A stretch of 64,000 bases of DNA from Marinobacterium rhizophilum (GCF_024397915.1 NZ_CP073347.1:2976001-3040000); one strand, 5' to 3'; positions 31,389-40,014 are shown, counted from the stretch's first letter. Translations and numbers: made by a program. The notes: a model not told the origin generated them from the sequence alone.

Positions 31389-31547
31389 CCGTCAATAATT
31401 CGCAGCCAATCTAGCACATTGCCCGCCCGGGTTAACCCCCGAGCCCACCGAACCGACACCCCAGGGCCAACCGGTGACAGCAGCTTATTTGCAAGGCTCT
31501 CTCAAATTGCATACCTTTGCCCCAAGAGTATCGGCCCGAGACCGCAC
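31389..31547. promoter_or_regulatory. Divergent flgO/flgT intergenic region
   Basis: This gap must hold the start signals of both flgO (minus) and flgT (plus). I found only a weak plus-strand TTGCAA-17-TACCTT pair ahead of flgT and no convincing sigma-54 or sigma-28 promoter. Confidence 0.35.
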
Positions 31548-32744
31548 ATGTTTAGTCTTCTGTTACGCATTACAGGCCTGGCACTGCTGGTCTCCCTGGG
31601 CACCCTGGCCCAGGCCGAGACCCTGCAGGCCGAAGGGCGTGCCCTGATCACCGGCACCGACCTCGCCTCGGCGCGCCGCGCCGCCATCCAGGATGCAACC
31701 GAGCAGGCCGCGTTGCAGGCTGCTGCCTACATCAGCGTTAACCAGCGGATGAACGACGGCATCCTGGAAGTCGACAACCTGCATATGGCCTCCCTGGGGC
31801 AGGTGCGCAACGTGCAGCTGCTGGAGGAAAGGCGCCAGGGCAACTGGCTGCTGGTGCGCATCAGCGCGGATGTGGATATCGCCCAGGGCTGCAGCAACGG
31901 CAGCCATCACCAGTATCGCAACCGCCTGGCAGTCACCGCCTTTGTACTGCAGCGTCCGCAGGATGCCAGCCTCGGCCAGCTCGACAATATCGAACAGGCC
32001 CTGGCACTTGAACTGGCAGCGAAACTGAACCTGCACCCGCGCCTGGATGCACTCAACGCCGGCCACACTCGCCTGATCGACAACCCGCTCACCGCGCCGA
32101 CGCGCCAACTCGACGACGGCCGCCTGCAAACCCTGCAGCCCCACGCTGGACAATTGGGACCCCAGTACCTGGTGTCCGGCGTCGTCAGGGACCTGTCCAT
32201 GCAAAACCCCGCCGTACACCAGGAACAAAACGTTGTGAAGCACTGGATCAACCGCGCCCAGCACCAGGATGAGCGCTACCTGCGGCACTTTGCTGTCGAT
32301 CTGTTTGTGCACGATGCATTGTCCGGCGCCCTGCTGTTCAGCCACCAGTACCAGACACAGGGCCTGTGGAACCTGCCAATGGAACAGGACACCGGCTTTG
32401 CCACCGCTGCATTCTGGCAGCAGGACTACGGCCGCAAGACCCGGGAACTGCTTGAAAGGGCAGGCCGCGAACTCAGTGAAGAACTGGCCTGCCTGCCGTT
32501 TCGCGCCCCCATCACGCGGGTAGAAAACAGCCGCATCTGGTTCGATGCCGGCAGCAGCACCGGCATTGCCCGGGGCGACCGCCTAAGCCTGCTGCGCCTT
32601 GACCGGCTGCGCGACAACAGCCTGGACAACAGCAGCCAGACACTGGTGGTTGATGATGTACAGGCGCTGTCCGCCAGCGGTACCCTGGGCAACAGCAGTG
32701 AAGTATTCAACATTCAGCGTGGCGATTTTGTCAGCAGCCAGTAA
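31548..32744 (+). CDS. flgT: Flagellar assembly protein FlgT
   Basis: H-ring protein of the Vibrio-type polar flagellar basal body, needed for stator assembly in sodium-driven motors. The 398 residues begin with a signal peptide (MFSLLLRITGLALLVSLGTL, cleaved after QAE). The N-terminal domain resembles FlgT (ALITGTDLASARRAAIQDAT and a second helix-rich part), and the C-terminal SH3-like part reads DAGSSTGIARGDRLSLLRLD. The frame is open 43 codons upstream to 31419, but the ATG at 31548 begins the signal peptide directly. Divergent from flgO-flgP as in Vibrio, but without flgA/flgM/flgN nearby. Confidence 0.88.
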   Translation: MFSLLLRITGLALLVSLGTLAQAETLQAEGRALITGTDLASARRAAIQDATEQAALQAAAYISVNQRMNDGILEVDNLHMASLGQVRNVQLLEERRQGNWLLVRISADVDIAQGCSNGSHHQYRNRLAVTAFVLQRPQDASLGQLDNIEQALALELAAKLNLHPRLDALNAGHTRLIDNPLTAPTRQLDDGRLQTLQPHAGQLGPQYLVSGVVRDLSMQNPAVHQEQNVVKHWINRAQHQDERYLRHFAVDLFVHDALSGALLFSHQYQTQGLWNLPMEQDTGFATAAFWQQDYGRKTRELLERAGRELSEELACLPFRAPITRVENSRIWFDAGSSTGIARGDRLSLLRLDRLRDNSLDNSSQTLVVDDVQALSASGTLGNSSEVFNIQRGDFVSSQ

Positions 32745-33010
32745 GCGGCTGCATCGAGCAAATCGCTGAATAACGACAATAGGCCCGGCCAGTTTTTTTC
32801 CCTATACTAGGGGGCTGTTTGACAATACCTAACCTACTGCGAACCACCGGACTTTGGCTGGCTTTCGTGCTGTTTAGCGTTAAATAGAACCACTATTCGC
32901 TCTAGAACATCGCAAAAGCCAACATAAACCAGCCGGCTCTCGCTACGGCTAGCATCCCCAGACAGGCCCCAGGCCGCTTTACCCACCCCCGGATCAGGAT
33001 TGTAATCAAG
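32745..33010. other. Intergenic region before the zapB-like gene
   Basis: No gene is visible in these 266 bases. A TATACT box at 32803-32808 without a good -35, and a TTGACA at 32819-32824 without a good -10, are the only promoter-like elements. The part at 32860-32960 looks degenerate, possibly a repeat remnant. Confidence 0.3.
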
Positions 33011-33211
33011 ATGCAACAGACAGAAATGTTCGCCTTGCTGGAACGCAAAATCGAAGAAATGCTGGAAGAAGTCGAACTTCTGCGCATGGAAGTCACCGAA
33101 CTGCGCGATGCCAAGGATACGCTGGAAGCCGAGAAGTCCGAATCGACCCGCCGCCTGCAGTCCCTGCTGGCCCGTTTCGAGTCCACCCAGGCCGAGCAGT
33201 CCGCCGCCTGA
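33011..33211 (+). CDS. Small ZapB-like coiled-coil protein
   Basis: A 66-residue protein that is almost entirely one coiled coil: ALLERKIEEMLEEVELLRME and the following 35 residues show regular leucine heptads. Length and pattern resemble the ZapB/DUF904 and TIGR02449 families, of which ZapB helps to assemble the Z ring. No zapA or 6S RNA is next to it, so the division role is inference from the coiled coil only. The ribosome site is weak. The stop is directly followed by the repeat array. Confidence 0.7.
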   Translation: MQQTEMFALLERKIEEMLEEVELLRMEVTELRDAKDTLEAEKSESTRRLQSLLARFESTQAEQSAA

Positions 33212-33220
33212 TACGGCACT

Positions 33221-33675
33221 CGCCCCTGTACAAACCCTGCTCCTGCGCATAACGGCCATGGATGGCGAGAATACCGCTTCTTGCAGGAGCGAAAATCGGT
33301 GCAGTACGCCCCTGTACAAGCCCTGCTCCTGCGCATGACGGCCATGGATGGCAGGAAGGCCGCTTTTGCAGGAGCAAAAAGCGGCCCATGCGCCCGCAGG
33401 ATGACCGCCATGGATGGCGGGAATACCGATTCTTGCAGGAGCGAAAATCGGTGCAGTACGTCCCTGTACAAACCCTGCTCCTGCGCATGACCGCCATGGA
33501 TGGCAGAAATGCCGCTTTTGCAGGAGCAAAAAGCGGCCCATGCGCCCGCAGGATAAGTACGTCCCTGTACAAACCCTGCTCCTGCGCATCCATGCGCCCG
33601 CAGGATAAGTACGTCCCTGTACAAACCCTGCTCCTGCGCATCCATGCGCCCGCAGGATAAGTACGTCCCTGTACA
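33221..33675. repeat. Mosaic array of intergenic hairpin repeats
   Basis: Six copies of the core GTACGTCCCTGTACA (first copy truncated at 33221-33232; others at 33304, 33456, 33557, 33609 and 33661) are spaced 152, 101, 52 and 52 bases apart after an 83-base first unit. Each is followed by ACCCTGCTCCTGCGCAT. Between them are GCCATGGATGGC palindromes, hairpins of the type CCGCTTTTGC-AGGA-GCAAAAAGCGG, and ATGCGCCCGCAGGAT segments. It is a composite intergenic repeat of REP/BIME-like kind, not coding, and not CRISPR because no unique spacers separate the copies. Confidence 0.9.
33557..33660. repeat. Two exact 52-bp tandem repeats
   Basis: Positions 33557-33608 and 33609-33660 are identical 52-base units, each starting GTACGTCCCTGTACA and ending CGCAGGATAA. 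A third copy of the first 15 bases follows at 33661-33675. This is the shortest unit of the array and lacks the CCATGGATGGC and hairpin parts. Confidence 0.95.
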
Positions 33676-33707
33676 AAAAAGGCCCGATCATTTGATCGGG
33701 CCTTTTT
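33675..33707. terminator. Bidirectional Rho-independent terminator
   Basis: A 15-bp inverted repeat (AAAAAGGCCCGATCA at 33676-33690, complement at 33693-33707) has a T run on the right for the plus strand and an A run on the left for the minus strand. It can stop both the zapB-like transcript and that of the convergent OmpA-family gene. Confidence 0.9.
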
Positions 33708-33759
33708 AGCTAGCAGGCGTACAAACCTACAGCGCTTATCGACAGACCGGCAGGCTTAA

Positions 33760-34416
33760 TCAGCTCGCGGTGCCGCGAATGTACACTTCCACGCGGCGGT
33801 TTTGCGCACGTCCAGCGGCCGTACCGTTGTCCGCCACCGGGTAACGCGGACCGTAACCCTGGGTCGTCAGGCGCAACTGGGAGACACCGCGCCCCACCAG
33901 GTAGCTCGCCACACTGGATGCGCGCTGCTCGGACAGGCTCTGGTTGAATTCAAAGGAGCCCGTACTGTCGGTATAACCGTTAACGCCGACAGCACTGTCC
34001 TTGAACTTGTTGAGCACCAGGGCCACGTCATCCAGCACGGCATAGAAGCCCGTATCCAGCTGGGCACTGCCGGTCTGGAAGGTAATGTTGCCTGGCATGA
34101 TCAGACGGATATCATCTCCCACGCGCTCCACACCCACGCCGGTACCATCCAGCTGCTGGCGCAGTTCCATTTCCTGCTTGTCCATGTAGGCACCAACACC
34201 ACCACCCACAGCACCACCAACCAGGGCGCCAATCAGCGCGCCCTTGCCGCGATCCTTGCCACTGGATACGGCGGCACCAAGCAAGGCACCACTGACGGCC
34301 CCGATACCGGCGCCCTTGGTTGCATTGGCGGTTTTTTCTTCCCGCGAATAGGGGTCAAGCGTCGTACAGCCCGCCAACACGCTTACCAACATCGTTGCTG
34401 TAATTACTTTTTTCAT
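33760..34416 (-). CDS. OmpA-family lipoprotein with glycine zipper
   Basis: Outer-membrane lipoprotein that binds peptidoglycan. The 218 residues have a lipobox (LVSVLAGC, Cys 16), a glycine-zipper region (GAVSGALLGAAVSSG to ALVGGAVGGGVGAYM, about 37-78) and a C-terminal OmpA domain from about residue 105 with the peptidoglycan-binding signature GYTDSTGSFEFNQSLSEQRA and SQLRLTTQGYG. The arrangement resembles YiaD/YfiB-type proteins. Stands alone, with its own terminator, divergent from fabY. Confidence 0.9.
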   Translation of the reverse strand: MKKVITATMLVSVLAGCTTLDPYSREEKTANATKGAGIGAVSGALLGAAVSSGKDRGKGALIGALVGGAVGGGVGAYMDKQEMELRQQLDGTGVGVERVGDDIRLIMPGNITFQTGSAQLDTGFYAVLDDVALVLNKFKDSAVGVNGYTDSTGSFEFNQSLSEQRASSVASYLVGRGVSQLRLTTQGYGPRYPVADNGTAAGRAQNRRVEVYIRGTAS

Positions 34417-34726
34417 ATCGACAGTTCAACTCCAGCTGTTGCGCCCGGTATGCGGGCGGCTCAGGATCCATTCTAAACGTGCTGTATTAACAGGTACTGA
34501 AGCCCCTCGGCAACGCATGATTATCGTACACAGGCGTGTACATCCACAGCCCTTTTAGCATAGATTCTTTGCGCCCTCTGGCAACCGCCTGGCAGAACTT
34601 ATTGGCGCCCTGCGCGACGGCACCGGGGCATTAGCGCTAGTCAGTCCGGCGAACAACCGATAAAATGTCTCGGCCTGACCCTGTCCTCTTTAAAGCCCAG
34701 CGTCCGTTCTAACCGAGGAGTCCCCT
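34417..34726. promoter_or_regulatory. Divergent OmpA-lipoprotein/fabY intergenic region
   Basis: These 310 bases hold no gene. A TAAAAT box near 34664 could be the -10 of fabY but lacks a good -35, and no clear promoter was found for the minus-strand lipoprotein gene. The only firm element is the GAGGAG ribosome site six bases before the TTG start of fabY. Confidence 0.4.
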
Positions 34727-36637
34727 TTGTCTCAGCTGCCTGTCATTGTCGGTTTTGGTGGTATCAATCCGGCCGGTCGAGCCTCGTCACATCACGCCTA
34801 CCGTCGTGTGATTCTCGACAAACTTGATGCGCACAGCCGCCAGCAGACGCTGCTCAGCCTCGCCACCCTGATGAACCTGGCCAGCTACAAAGACGGTCAT
34901 TACCTCAATGCCAAGGGCGAAACCCTGCCACTGGATGAGCTGTTGACACAGGTGGGACAGCAGATCATCGACAACACCCTGATCCGGCGCATTCACCCCG
35001 ACTGGTTCGACGTTGATGCCGTGATGTTCAACCGTCCGGCCGACATTCAGGCCAGCGGCGAGCCGCTGCGCTTCCAGCTGCGCAGCCGCCATATGCCGCA
35101 ACAGGTACCGGACAACTGGGAAGTACGCCCGCTGGGGCCGGGCCAGGTCGAAGTCACCATCAGCGGACGCAGCGAAGTCATATTCCCGGACAGCAAAACC
35201 GCCCAGGTACAGTCCGCCGGCATGCTGCCCACCGGTTTCGCACCGGGAACGCTTTACCAGTCGCGCAACCATCCGCGCAACCTGCAAATGACCGTCTTCG
35301 CCGCCTCCGACGCGCTACAGTCCAGCGGCGTCCCGTTCGAGCGCATCGCCGCCAGGGTCAAGCCCGACCAGATCGGCGTCTACGCCAGCAACTCCATCGG
35401 CCAGCTGGATGATTTCGGCTTCGGCGGCCTGACCAAGTTCCCGGCCCTGGGCAAGCGCACCACCTCCAAGCAGATGCCCCTGGGCTATGCGCAGATGCCG
35501 GCCGATTTCGTTAACGCCTATGTACTGGGCAATGTCGGCGTAACCAGCGGGGCCCTGGGCGCCTGCGCCACCTTCCTCTACAACCTGCGCAATGCCGTCA
35601 ACGATATTCGCAGCGGCGCCCGCAAGGTCGCCCTGGTCGGAGGCAGCGACGCGCCCGTGACACCGGAAATTATCGAAGGCTTTCGCGCCATGGGCGCCCT
35701 GGCCGAAGACAAGGACCTGCTGGCGCTGGACGGCCTGTCCCAGCTCGGTGCCGACGACTACCGCCGCGCCTGCCGCCCCTTCGCCAATAACTGCGGCTTC
35801 ACCATTGGTGAGTCCAGCCAGTTCGTGCTGCTGATGAGTGACGACCTGGCGCTGGAAATGGGCGCCCAGATCTTCGGCTCGGTGCCCGACGTTTTCGTCA
35901 ATGCCGACGGTTACAAGAAGTCCATCTCCGCCCCCGGCGTCGGCAACTACCTGTGCCTGGGCAAGGCCGCCGGCATGGTACGCACCCTGCTGGGCGAGGA
36001 CGCACTGCGCCAGCGCAGCTTTGTGCAGGCCCACGGCACCAGCACACCGCAAAACCGCGTCACCGAGTCCCATGTTCTGAACGAAATCGCCCGCGCCTTC
36101 GGCATCGAGTCCTGGCCGGTGGCGGCGATCAAGTCCTACCTGGGGCATTCCCAGGGTACTGCCGGCGGCGACCAGCTGACCCTGTCACTGGGAACCTGGC
36201 AGTACGGATTTATTCCCGGCATTCATACCACGCCACAGATCGCCGACGACGTGAACAGCAGCAACCTGCTGTTCCCGCACCAGCACCTGGAGGTCGGTCC
36301 CCAGGGAATGGATGCGGTACTGCTGAACGCCAAGGGCTTTGGCGGCAACAATGCCAGCGCCCCGGTGCTGTCACCGAAGGCGACAGAAAAACTGCTGGAG
36401 CGCCGCCACGGCGGCCAGGCCATGAGCGCCTGGCGCAAGCAGCGCGAAGCCGCCCTCGGCGCCGCAGCCGCCTATGAAGATGACGCCTGCAAGGGCCTGA
36501 CCCGCCCGATCTACCGTTACGACAATGGCGTGCTGGAAGGCAGCGATCTGCAGATCAGCGACCGGGAAGTCCGCCTGCCGGGATACGAACAGCCGGTCAG
36601 CCTGATCGAAGACAACCCCTTCAAGGACATGTGCTGA
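34727..36637 (+). CDS. fabY: Beta-ketoacyl-ACP synthase FabY, TTG start
   Basis: Condensing enzyme that in Pseudomonas aeruginosa starts fatty acid synthesis from acetyl-CoA and malonyl-ACP in place of FabH. The 636 residues fit FabY (634 in P. aeruginosa from memory). The thiolase-fold active site is intact: Cys280 in GALGACATFLYN, His436 in QAHGTSTPQNR, Lys469 and His474 in IKSYLGHSQGTAGGD. The start is TTG at 34727 with a strong GAGGAG ribosome site. A single transcription unit with the small lipoprotein after it is possible (41-bp gap). Confidence 0.88.
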   Translation: MSQLPVIVGFGGINPAGRASSHHAYRRVILDKLDAHSRQQTLLSLATLMNLASYKDGHYLNAKGETLPLDELLTQVGQQIIDNTLIRRIHPDWFDVDAVMFNRPADIQASGEPLRFQLRSRHMPQQVPDNWEVRPLGPGQVEVTISGRSEVIFPDSKTAQVQSAGMLPTGFAPGTLYQSRNHPRNLQMTVFAASDALQSSGVPFERIAARVKPDQIGVYASNSIGQLDDFGFGGLTKFPALGKRTTSKQMPLGYAQMPADFVNAYVLGNVGVTSGALGACATFLYNLRNAVNDIRSGARKVALVGGSDAPVTPEIIEGFRAMGALAEDKDLLALDGLSQLGADDYRRACRPFANNCGFTIGESSQFVLLMSDDLALEMGAQIFGSVPDVFVNADGYKKSISAPGVGNYLCLGKAAGMVRTLLGEDALRQRSFVQAHGTSTPQNRVTESHVLNEIARAFGIESWPVAAIKSYLGHSQGTAGGDQLTLSLGTWQYGFIPGIHTTPQIADDVNSSNLLFPHQHLEVGPQGMDAVLLNAKGFGGNNASAPVLSPKATEKLLERRHGGQAMSAWRKQREAALGAAAAYEDDACKGLTRPIYRYDNGVLEGSDLQISDREVRLPGYEQPVSLIEDNPFKDMC

Positions 36638-36678
36638 GGCGCAGCCCCAGGACACACAGACAGGACACAGACATCACC

Positions 36679-37068
36679 ATGCGAATCCTTACCCTCCTCG
36701 CCGTTGCACTGACCGTGACCGGCTGCCTCGCGCTTGAGACTAAAAAGGAAGACTTCTACACCCTGGACACACGCTACCTTGAACTGTGCCGCGGCAGCTC
36801 CAACAACTGCGTGGAGCTGGCACTGGTTGCCCCCGGCATCGTCTTTGCCGATCCGATCGAGGAAGCCTACGCAGCGCAAATCACGGCACCCAACTACCCG
36901 CTCAGCCTGGCAAAAATGATGCTCAAGCCCGCTGATGCGAGCTACAGCGCCAAGGCTGCCGATGACAGCGGTCGCTTTTACCTGTTGCCGGTCAATGACA
37001 AGACCAATGTCGCCTGGGACACACTGAACAGCATCCACGACTGGATTTACCCCGACGAAAACGACTGA
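36679..37068 (+). CDS. Small predicted lipoprotein, function unknown
   Basis: A 129-residue protein with a lipoprotein signal peptide (MRILTLLAVALTVTGC, Cys 16). The mature part is polar with two further cysteines (ELCRGSSNNCVELAL, about 36-50), perhaps disulfide-linked in the periplasm. I do not recognise the family. The open frame starts at 36631, but ATG 36679 begins the signal peptide directly. It follows fabY by 41 bp. Confidence 0.75.
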   Translation: MRILTLLAVALTVTGCLALETKKEDFYTLDTRYLELCRGSSNNCVELALVAPGIVFADPIEEAYAAQITAPNYPLSLAKMMLKPADASYSAKAADDSGRFYLLPVNDKTNVAWDTLNSIHDWIYPDEND

Positions 37069-37088
37069 GCAGCGCGCTCAGTCAGCTT

Positions 37089-37107
37089 CTGAACGACCTT
37101 CGTTCAG
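37089..37107 (+). terminator. Hairpin between the lipoprotein gene and tatD
   Basis: CTGAACG (37089-37095) and CGTTCAG (37101-37107) pair around ACCTT, followed on the plus strand by TTTCG. It includes the tatD stop codon. A second palindrome (ACTGAGC/GCTCAGT) overlaps the lipoprotein stop. Weak terminator at best. Confidence 0.4.
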
Positions 37108-37916
37108 TTTCGATCCGACAAGCCCAGCAGCTGCCGCACATTGGCGCTGGTCGTCGCAGCAATGTCCCCCGGCGATTCCCCGCGCAGCCGTGTCATGACC
37201 ACCAGCACGTCGGCCACCCGCTGCGGCCGATTGGGTTCATTGCGCCAGTCTGACAGTGGCATGTCGGGCGCATCGGTTTCCAGCACCAGCGACTCCAGCG
37301 GCAGGCTCGCCGCCAGTTGGCGCAGACGGGTTGCCCGGTCATAACTGATCGCGCCACCAAAACCCAGCTTGAAGCCCAGGTCGATATAGATACGCGCCTG
37401 CTGCTCGCTGCCGGAAAAGGCGTGCACGATACCACCGCGGGGCAGGCGGAACCTGCGCAGCGTTTTCAGCATCGCATCATGCGCTTTTCTGACATGCAGC
37501 AGCACCGGCAGGTCAAACTGCCGGGCCAGCCTGAGCTGCTGTTCCAGCAGCGCCTGCTGCGCCTGCGCCTGGTGATCGGCAATAAAAAAATCCAGCCCGA
37601 TCTCCCCCACGGCCAGGGCCTCACCGGCCGCCAGTCGCCGGCGTAACTCATCCAGGTGTTCAGGCAAATGCCGGTGCATGAAACAGGGGTGCATGCCCAG
37701 GGCGGGATGCAGCAGGGGGTAATGAACGGAGCCAGCCCCCGGCGGGCACTGGCATAGCCGCAACAGCCGCGGCCAATGCTCTGCGGTCACACCCGGCAGC
37801 AGAATCTGCCGGACACCGGCGCGACGGGCCTGCTGCAGCGCCTGGTCACGCCAGCCATCGAAGACGTCAAAATCCAGGTGGCAGTGGCTGTCAAACAGCT
37901 CCAGATCAGCATCCAT
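37104..37916 (-). CDS. TatD-family metal-dependent hydrolase
   Basis: Amidohydrolase-fold nuclease of the TatD family (Mg-dependent DNase/exonuclease activity in characterised members). The metal motif FDSHCHLDF is at residues 8-16, EIGLDF near residue 101, HVRKAHDAMLKTLRRF around 140-155, and LETDAPDMPLS near 218, all in family order. Length is 270. Strong AAGGAGGT ribosome site. Which TatD paralogue this is (TatD, YcfH, YjjV) cannot be told from the sequence alone. Lies 79 bp downstream of prfC, probably in the same transcript. Confidence 0.9.
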   Translation of the reverse strand: MDADLELFDSHCHLDFDVFDGWRDQALQQARRAGVRQILLPGVTAEHWPRLLRLCQCPPGAGSVHYPLLHPALGMHPCFMHRHLPEHLDELRRRLAAGEALAVGEIGLDFFIADHQAQAQQALLEQQLRLARQFDLPVLLHVRKAHDAMLKTLRRFRLPRGGIVHAFSGSEQQARIYIDLGFKLGFGGAISYDRATRLRQLAASLPLESLVLETDAPDMPLSDWRNEPNRPQRVADVLVVMTRLRGESPGDIAATTSANVRQLLGLSDRN

Positions 37917-37995
37917 CTTTACCTCCTTGCGGAATCAGGATCGATGCCAGATCAGGCCCCCGCGCCCGCAGCAACCAGGACGGGAGCACCCGGCA

Positions 37996-39582
37996 TCAAT
38001 GCTCGCGGGTAGCCCGGAAGGCGATGTCCGGCCAGCGCTCCTGGGTCAGGCTCAGGTTGACGCGCGTCGGTGCCAGGTAGGTCAGCAGACCGCCACCATC
38101 GATGGCCAGGTTCTCATAGCCCTTGCGCCGAAATTCCTCGAGCATCTTGTTGTCTCTGCACTCGACCCAGCGGGCCGTCTGCACGCTCACACCCTCATAG
38201 ACGCAGTCCACCTTGTACTCGTCCAGCAGGCGGTAGACCACCACGTCGAACTGCAGCTGGCCGACCGCACCCAGCACCAGGTCATTGTTCTTGAGCGGCT
38301 GAAACAGCTGCACGGCACCCTCCTCCGACAGCTGCTGCAGGCCTTTTTGCAACTGCTTCATCTTCATCGGATCCTTGGGCCGCACACGGCGGAACATTTC
38401 CGGCGCAAAGTGTGGAATACCGGTGAATTTCAGGTCCTCGCCGGCGGTAAAGGTGTCGCCGATCTGGATGGTACCGTGGTTGTGCAGTCCGATGATGTCA
38501 CCGGACCAGGCTTCTTCCACGTTCTCGCGGTCCCCCGCCAGGAAGGTCACGGCATCGGCGATCTTCACATCCTTGCCGATACGGGTATGGCGCATTTTCA
38601 TGCCACGCTCGTACTTGCCGGAACACACCCGCATAAAGGCAATACGGTCACGGTGCTTGGGGTCCATATTGGCCTGGATCTTGAACACAAAGCCGCTGAA
38701 GTTCGCCTCATCGGCTTCCACCGGGCGACTCTGGGTCTGGCGCACAGCGGGCGCCGGCGCCCATTCGACAAAGTCATGCAGCATTTCCCGCACGCCGAAG
38801 TTGCTCAGGGCCGTGCCGAAGTACACCGGTGTCAGCTTGCCGGCCATGAAGGCTTCACGATCCCACTGGTGCGTCGCACCGCGTACCAGTTCCATTTCAT
38901 CGATAAAGTCGTCGTATATGTCGTCCAGCAGCTCGCGCGCGGCCTGCGAGTCGATACCCTTGATGCGGATATCCTCGGCCAGCACCGAGCCCTTGCCGGG
39001 CTCGAACACATGGATTTCATCGGTGTAGAGGTTGTAGACGCCTTTAAACTCCTTGCCCATGCCGATAGGCCAGGTAATGGGCGCCGCCTCGATGCTCAGC
39101 ACTTCCTCGATTTCATCCAGCAGCTCAATGGGGTCGCGAATATCACGGTCGAGCTTGTTGACGAAGGAGAAAATCGGCGTGTCGCGCAGGCGACAAACCT
39201 CCATCAGCTTGATGGTGCGATCTTCGACACCCTTGGCACCGTCCACCACCATCAGCGCCGAATCCACTGCGGTCAGGGTACGGTAGGTATCTTCCGAGAA
39301 GTCCTCGTGCCCCGGGGTGTCCAGCAGGTTGACGGTGCGGCCGTTGTACGGAAATTGCATGACAGAGGACGTGATGGAGATACCACGCTCCTGCTCCATG
39401 GTCATCCAGTCGGAGGTTGCATGACGGTCGCTTTTCTTGCCCTTGACGGTGCCCGCCTTCTGGATCAGCTGACCCAGCAGCAGCAGCTTCTCGGTAATGG
39501 TGGTCTTACCGGCATCGGGGTGGGAGATGATGGCAAAGGTACGTCTGTTCCCGACGGCGCGGGCAAGCTCAGTTGCTGACAT
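37996..39582 (-). CDS. prfC: Peptide chain release factor 3
   Basis: GTPase that recycles RF1/RF2 from the ribosome after termination. The 528 residues contain the G1 motif SHPDAGKTTITEKLLLLG near residue 20, switch II DTPGHEDFSEDTYRTL, G4 NKLDRD and the RF3-specific C-terminal domain (TPVYFGTALSNFGVREMLHDF). The open frame extends 41 codons upstream to 39705, but ATG 39582 gives the family N-terminus (SATELARAVGNRRTFAIISH). The ribosome site is weak. Confidence 0.97.
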   Translation of the reverse strand: MSATELARAVGNRRTFAIISHPDAGKTTITEKLLLLGQLIQKAGTVKGKKSDRHATSDWMTMEQERGISITSSVMQFPYNGRTVNLLDTPGHEDFSEDTYRTLTAVDSALMVVDGAKGVEDRTIKLMEVCRLRDTPIFSFVNKLDRDIRDPIELLDEIEEVLSIEAAPITWPIGMGKEFKGVYNLYTDEIHVFEPGKGSVLAEDIRIKGIDSQAARELLDDIYDDFIDEMELVRGATHQWDREAFMAGKLTPVYFGTALSNFGVREMLHDFVEWAPAPAVRQTQSRPVEADEANFSGFVFKIQANMDPKHRDRIAFMRVCSGKYERGMKMRHTRIGKDVKIADAVTFLAGDRENVEEAWSGDIIGLHNHGTIQIGDTFTAGEDLKFTGIPHFAPEMFRRVRPKDPMKMKQLQKGLQQLSEEGAVQLFQPLKNNDLVLGAVGQLQFDVVVYRLLDEYKVDCVYEGVSVQTARWVECRDNKMLEEFRRKGYENLAIDGGGLLTYLAPTRVNLSLTQERWPDIAFRATREH

Positions 39583-40014
39583 AGGTAGATCTTTCACTCT
39601 GATTGCCCAGGCCCAATGACTGGCACAGGACAGGACTGTGCCGCCAGGGTGCGGGATACTTAAGAAGTAACCCGATATTTTCTCCGATCTGGGGGTTATA
39701 CACAATCAAGTGCGCGGATTAAGCCGAACTTTCCCGCCTGCGGACCCACGGTACAGTGGCGGTTAGCGGCCAGAACGGCCTGTGCCCAAACACCACAGGG
39801 CTTGAGCGTACCGATGCAGTGCCGGCGAACCGGTGTCTTTTGTCCTGTCACACGGGTTCAGTGCATCCCGATATCGAGTTTCGCAGCAACAAAGACCAAC
39901 GCACTGAACAGAAACCATGCTTTGCTACAGGGCTATTCCGAGCGCTGGACAACATCACAAGGGGCGCAACCATAGCATCTGAATGGCGCGCTGCAAGCAC
40001 CTTGCAGCGCCAGG
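39583..40014. other. prfC/acrR intergenic region
   Basis: A 432-bp gap without a convincing gene. A 97-codon plus-strand frame at 39756-40049 has no homologous feel, no clear ribosome site and runs into acrR, so I reject it. A minus-strand TTAATC-16-TATAAC pair at about 39695-39725 is a weak candidate promoter for prfC. The hairpin at the acrR end is listed separately. Confidence 0.4.
39988..40010 (-). terminator. Perfect hairpin after acrR
   Basis: GCGCTGCAAG (39988-39997) and its exact complement (40001-40010) with a 3-base loop begin 4 bp beyond the acrR stop. There is no U tract, so it may be an RNA 3'-end stabiliser or weak terminator. Confidence 0.45.

Noticed and set aside
31389..31547. 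A sigma-54 promoter before flgT
   Set aside because: The nearest GG...GC pair has a 12-base gap where 10 is required.
33221..33675. CRISPR array
   Set aside because: The sequences between the cores are themselves repeated in several copies, unit lengths vary, and no cas gene is present.
32834..33691. A 285-codon minus-strand open frame over the repeat array
   Set aside because: The protein is internally repetitive only because the DNA repeats are; it overlaps the small coiled-coil gene and has no family features.
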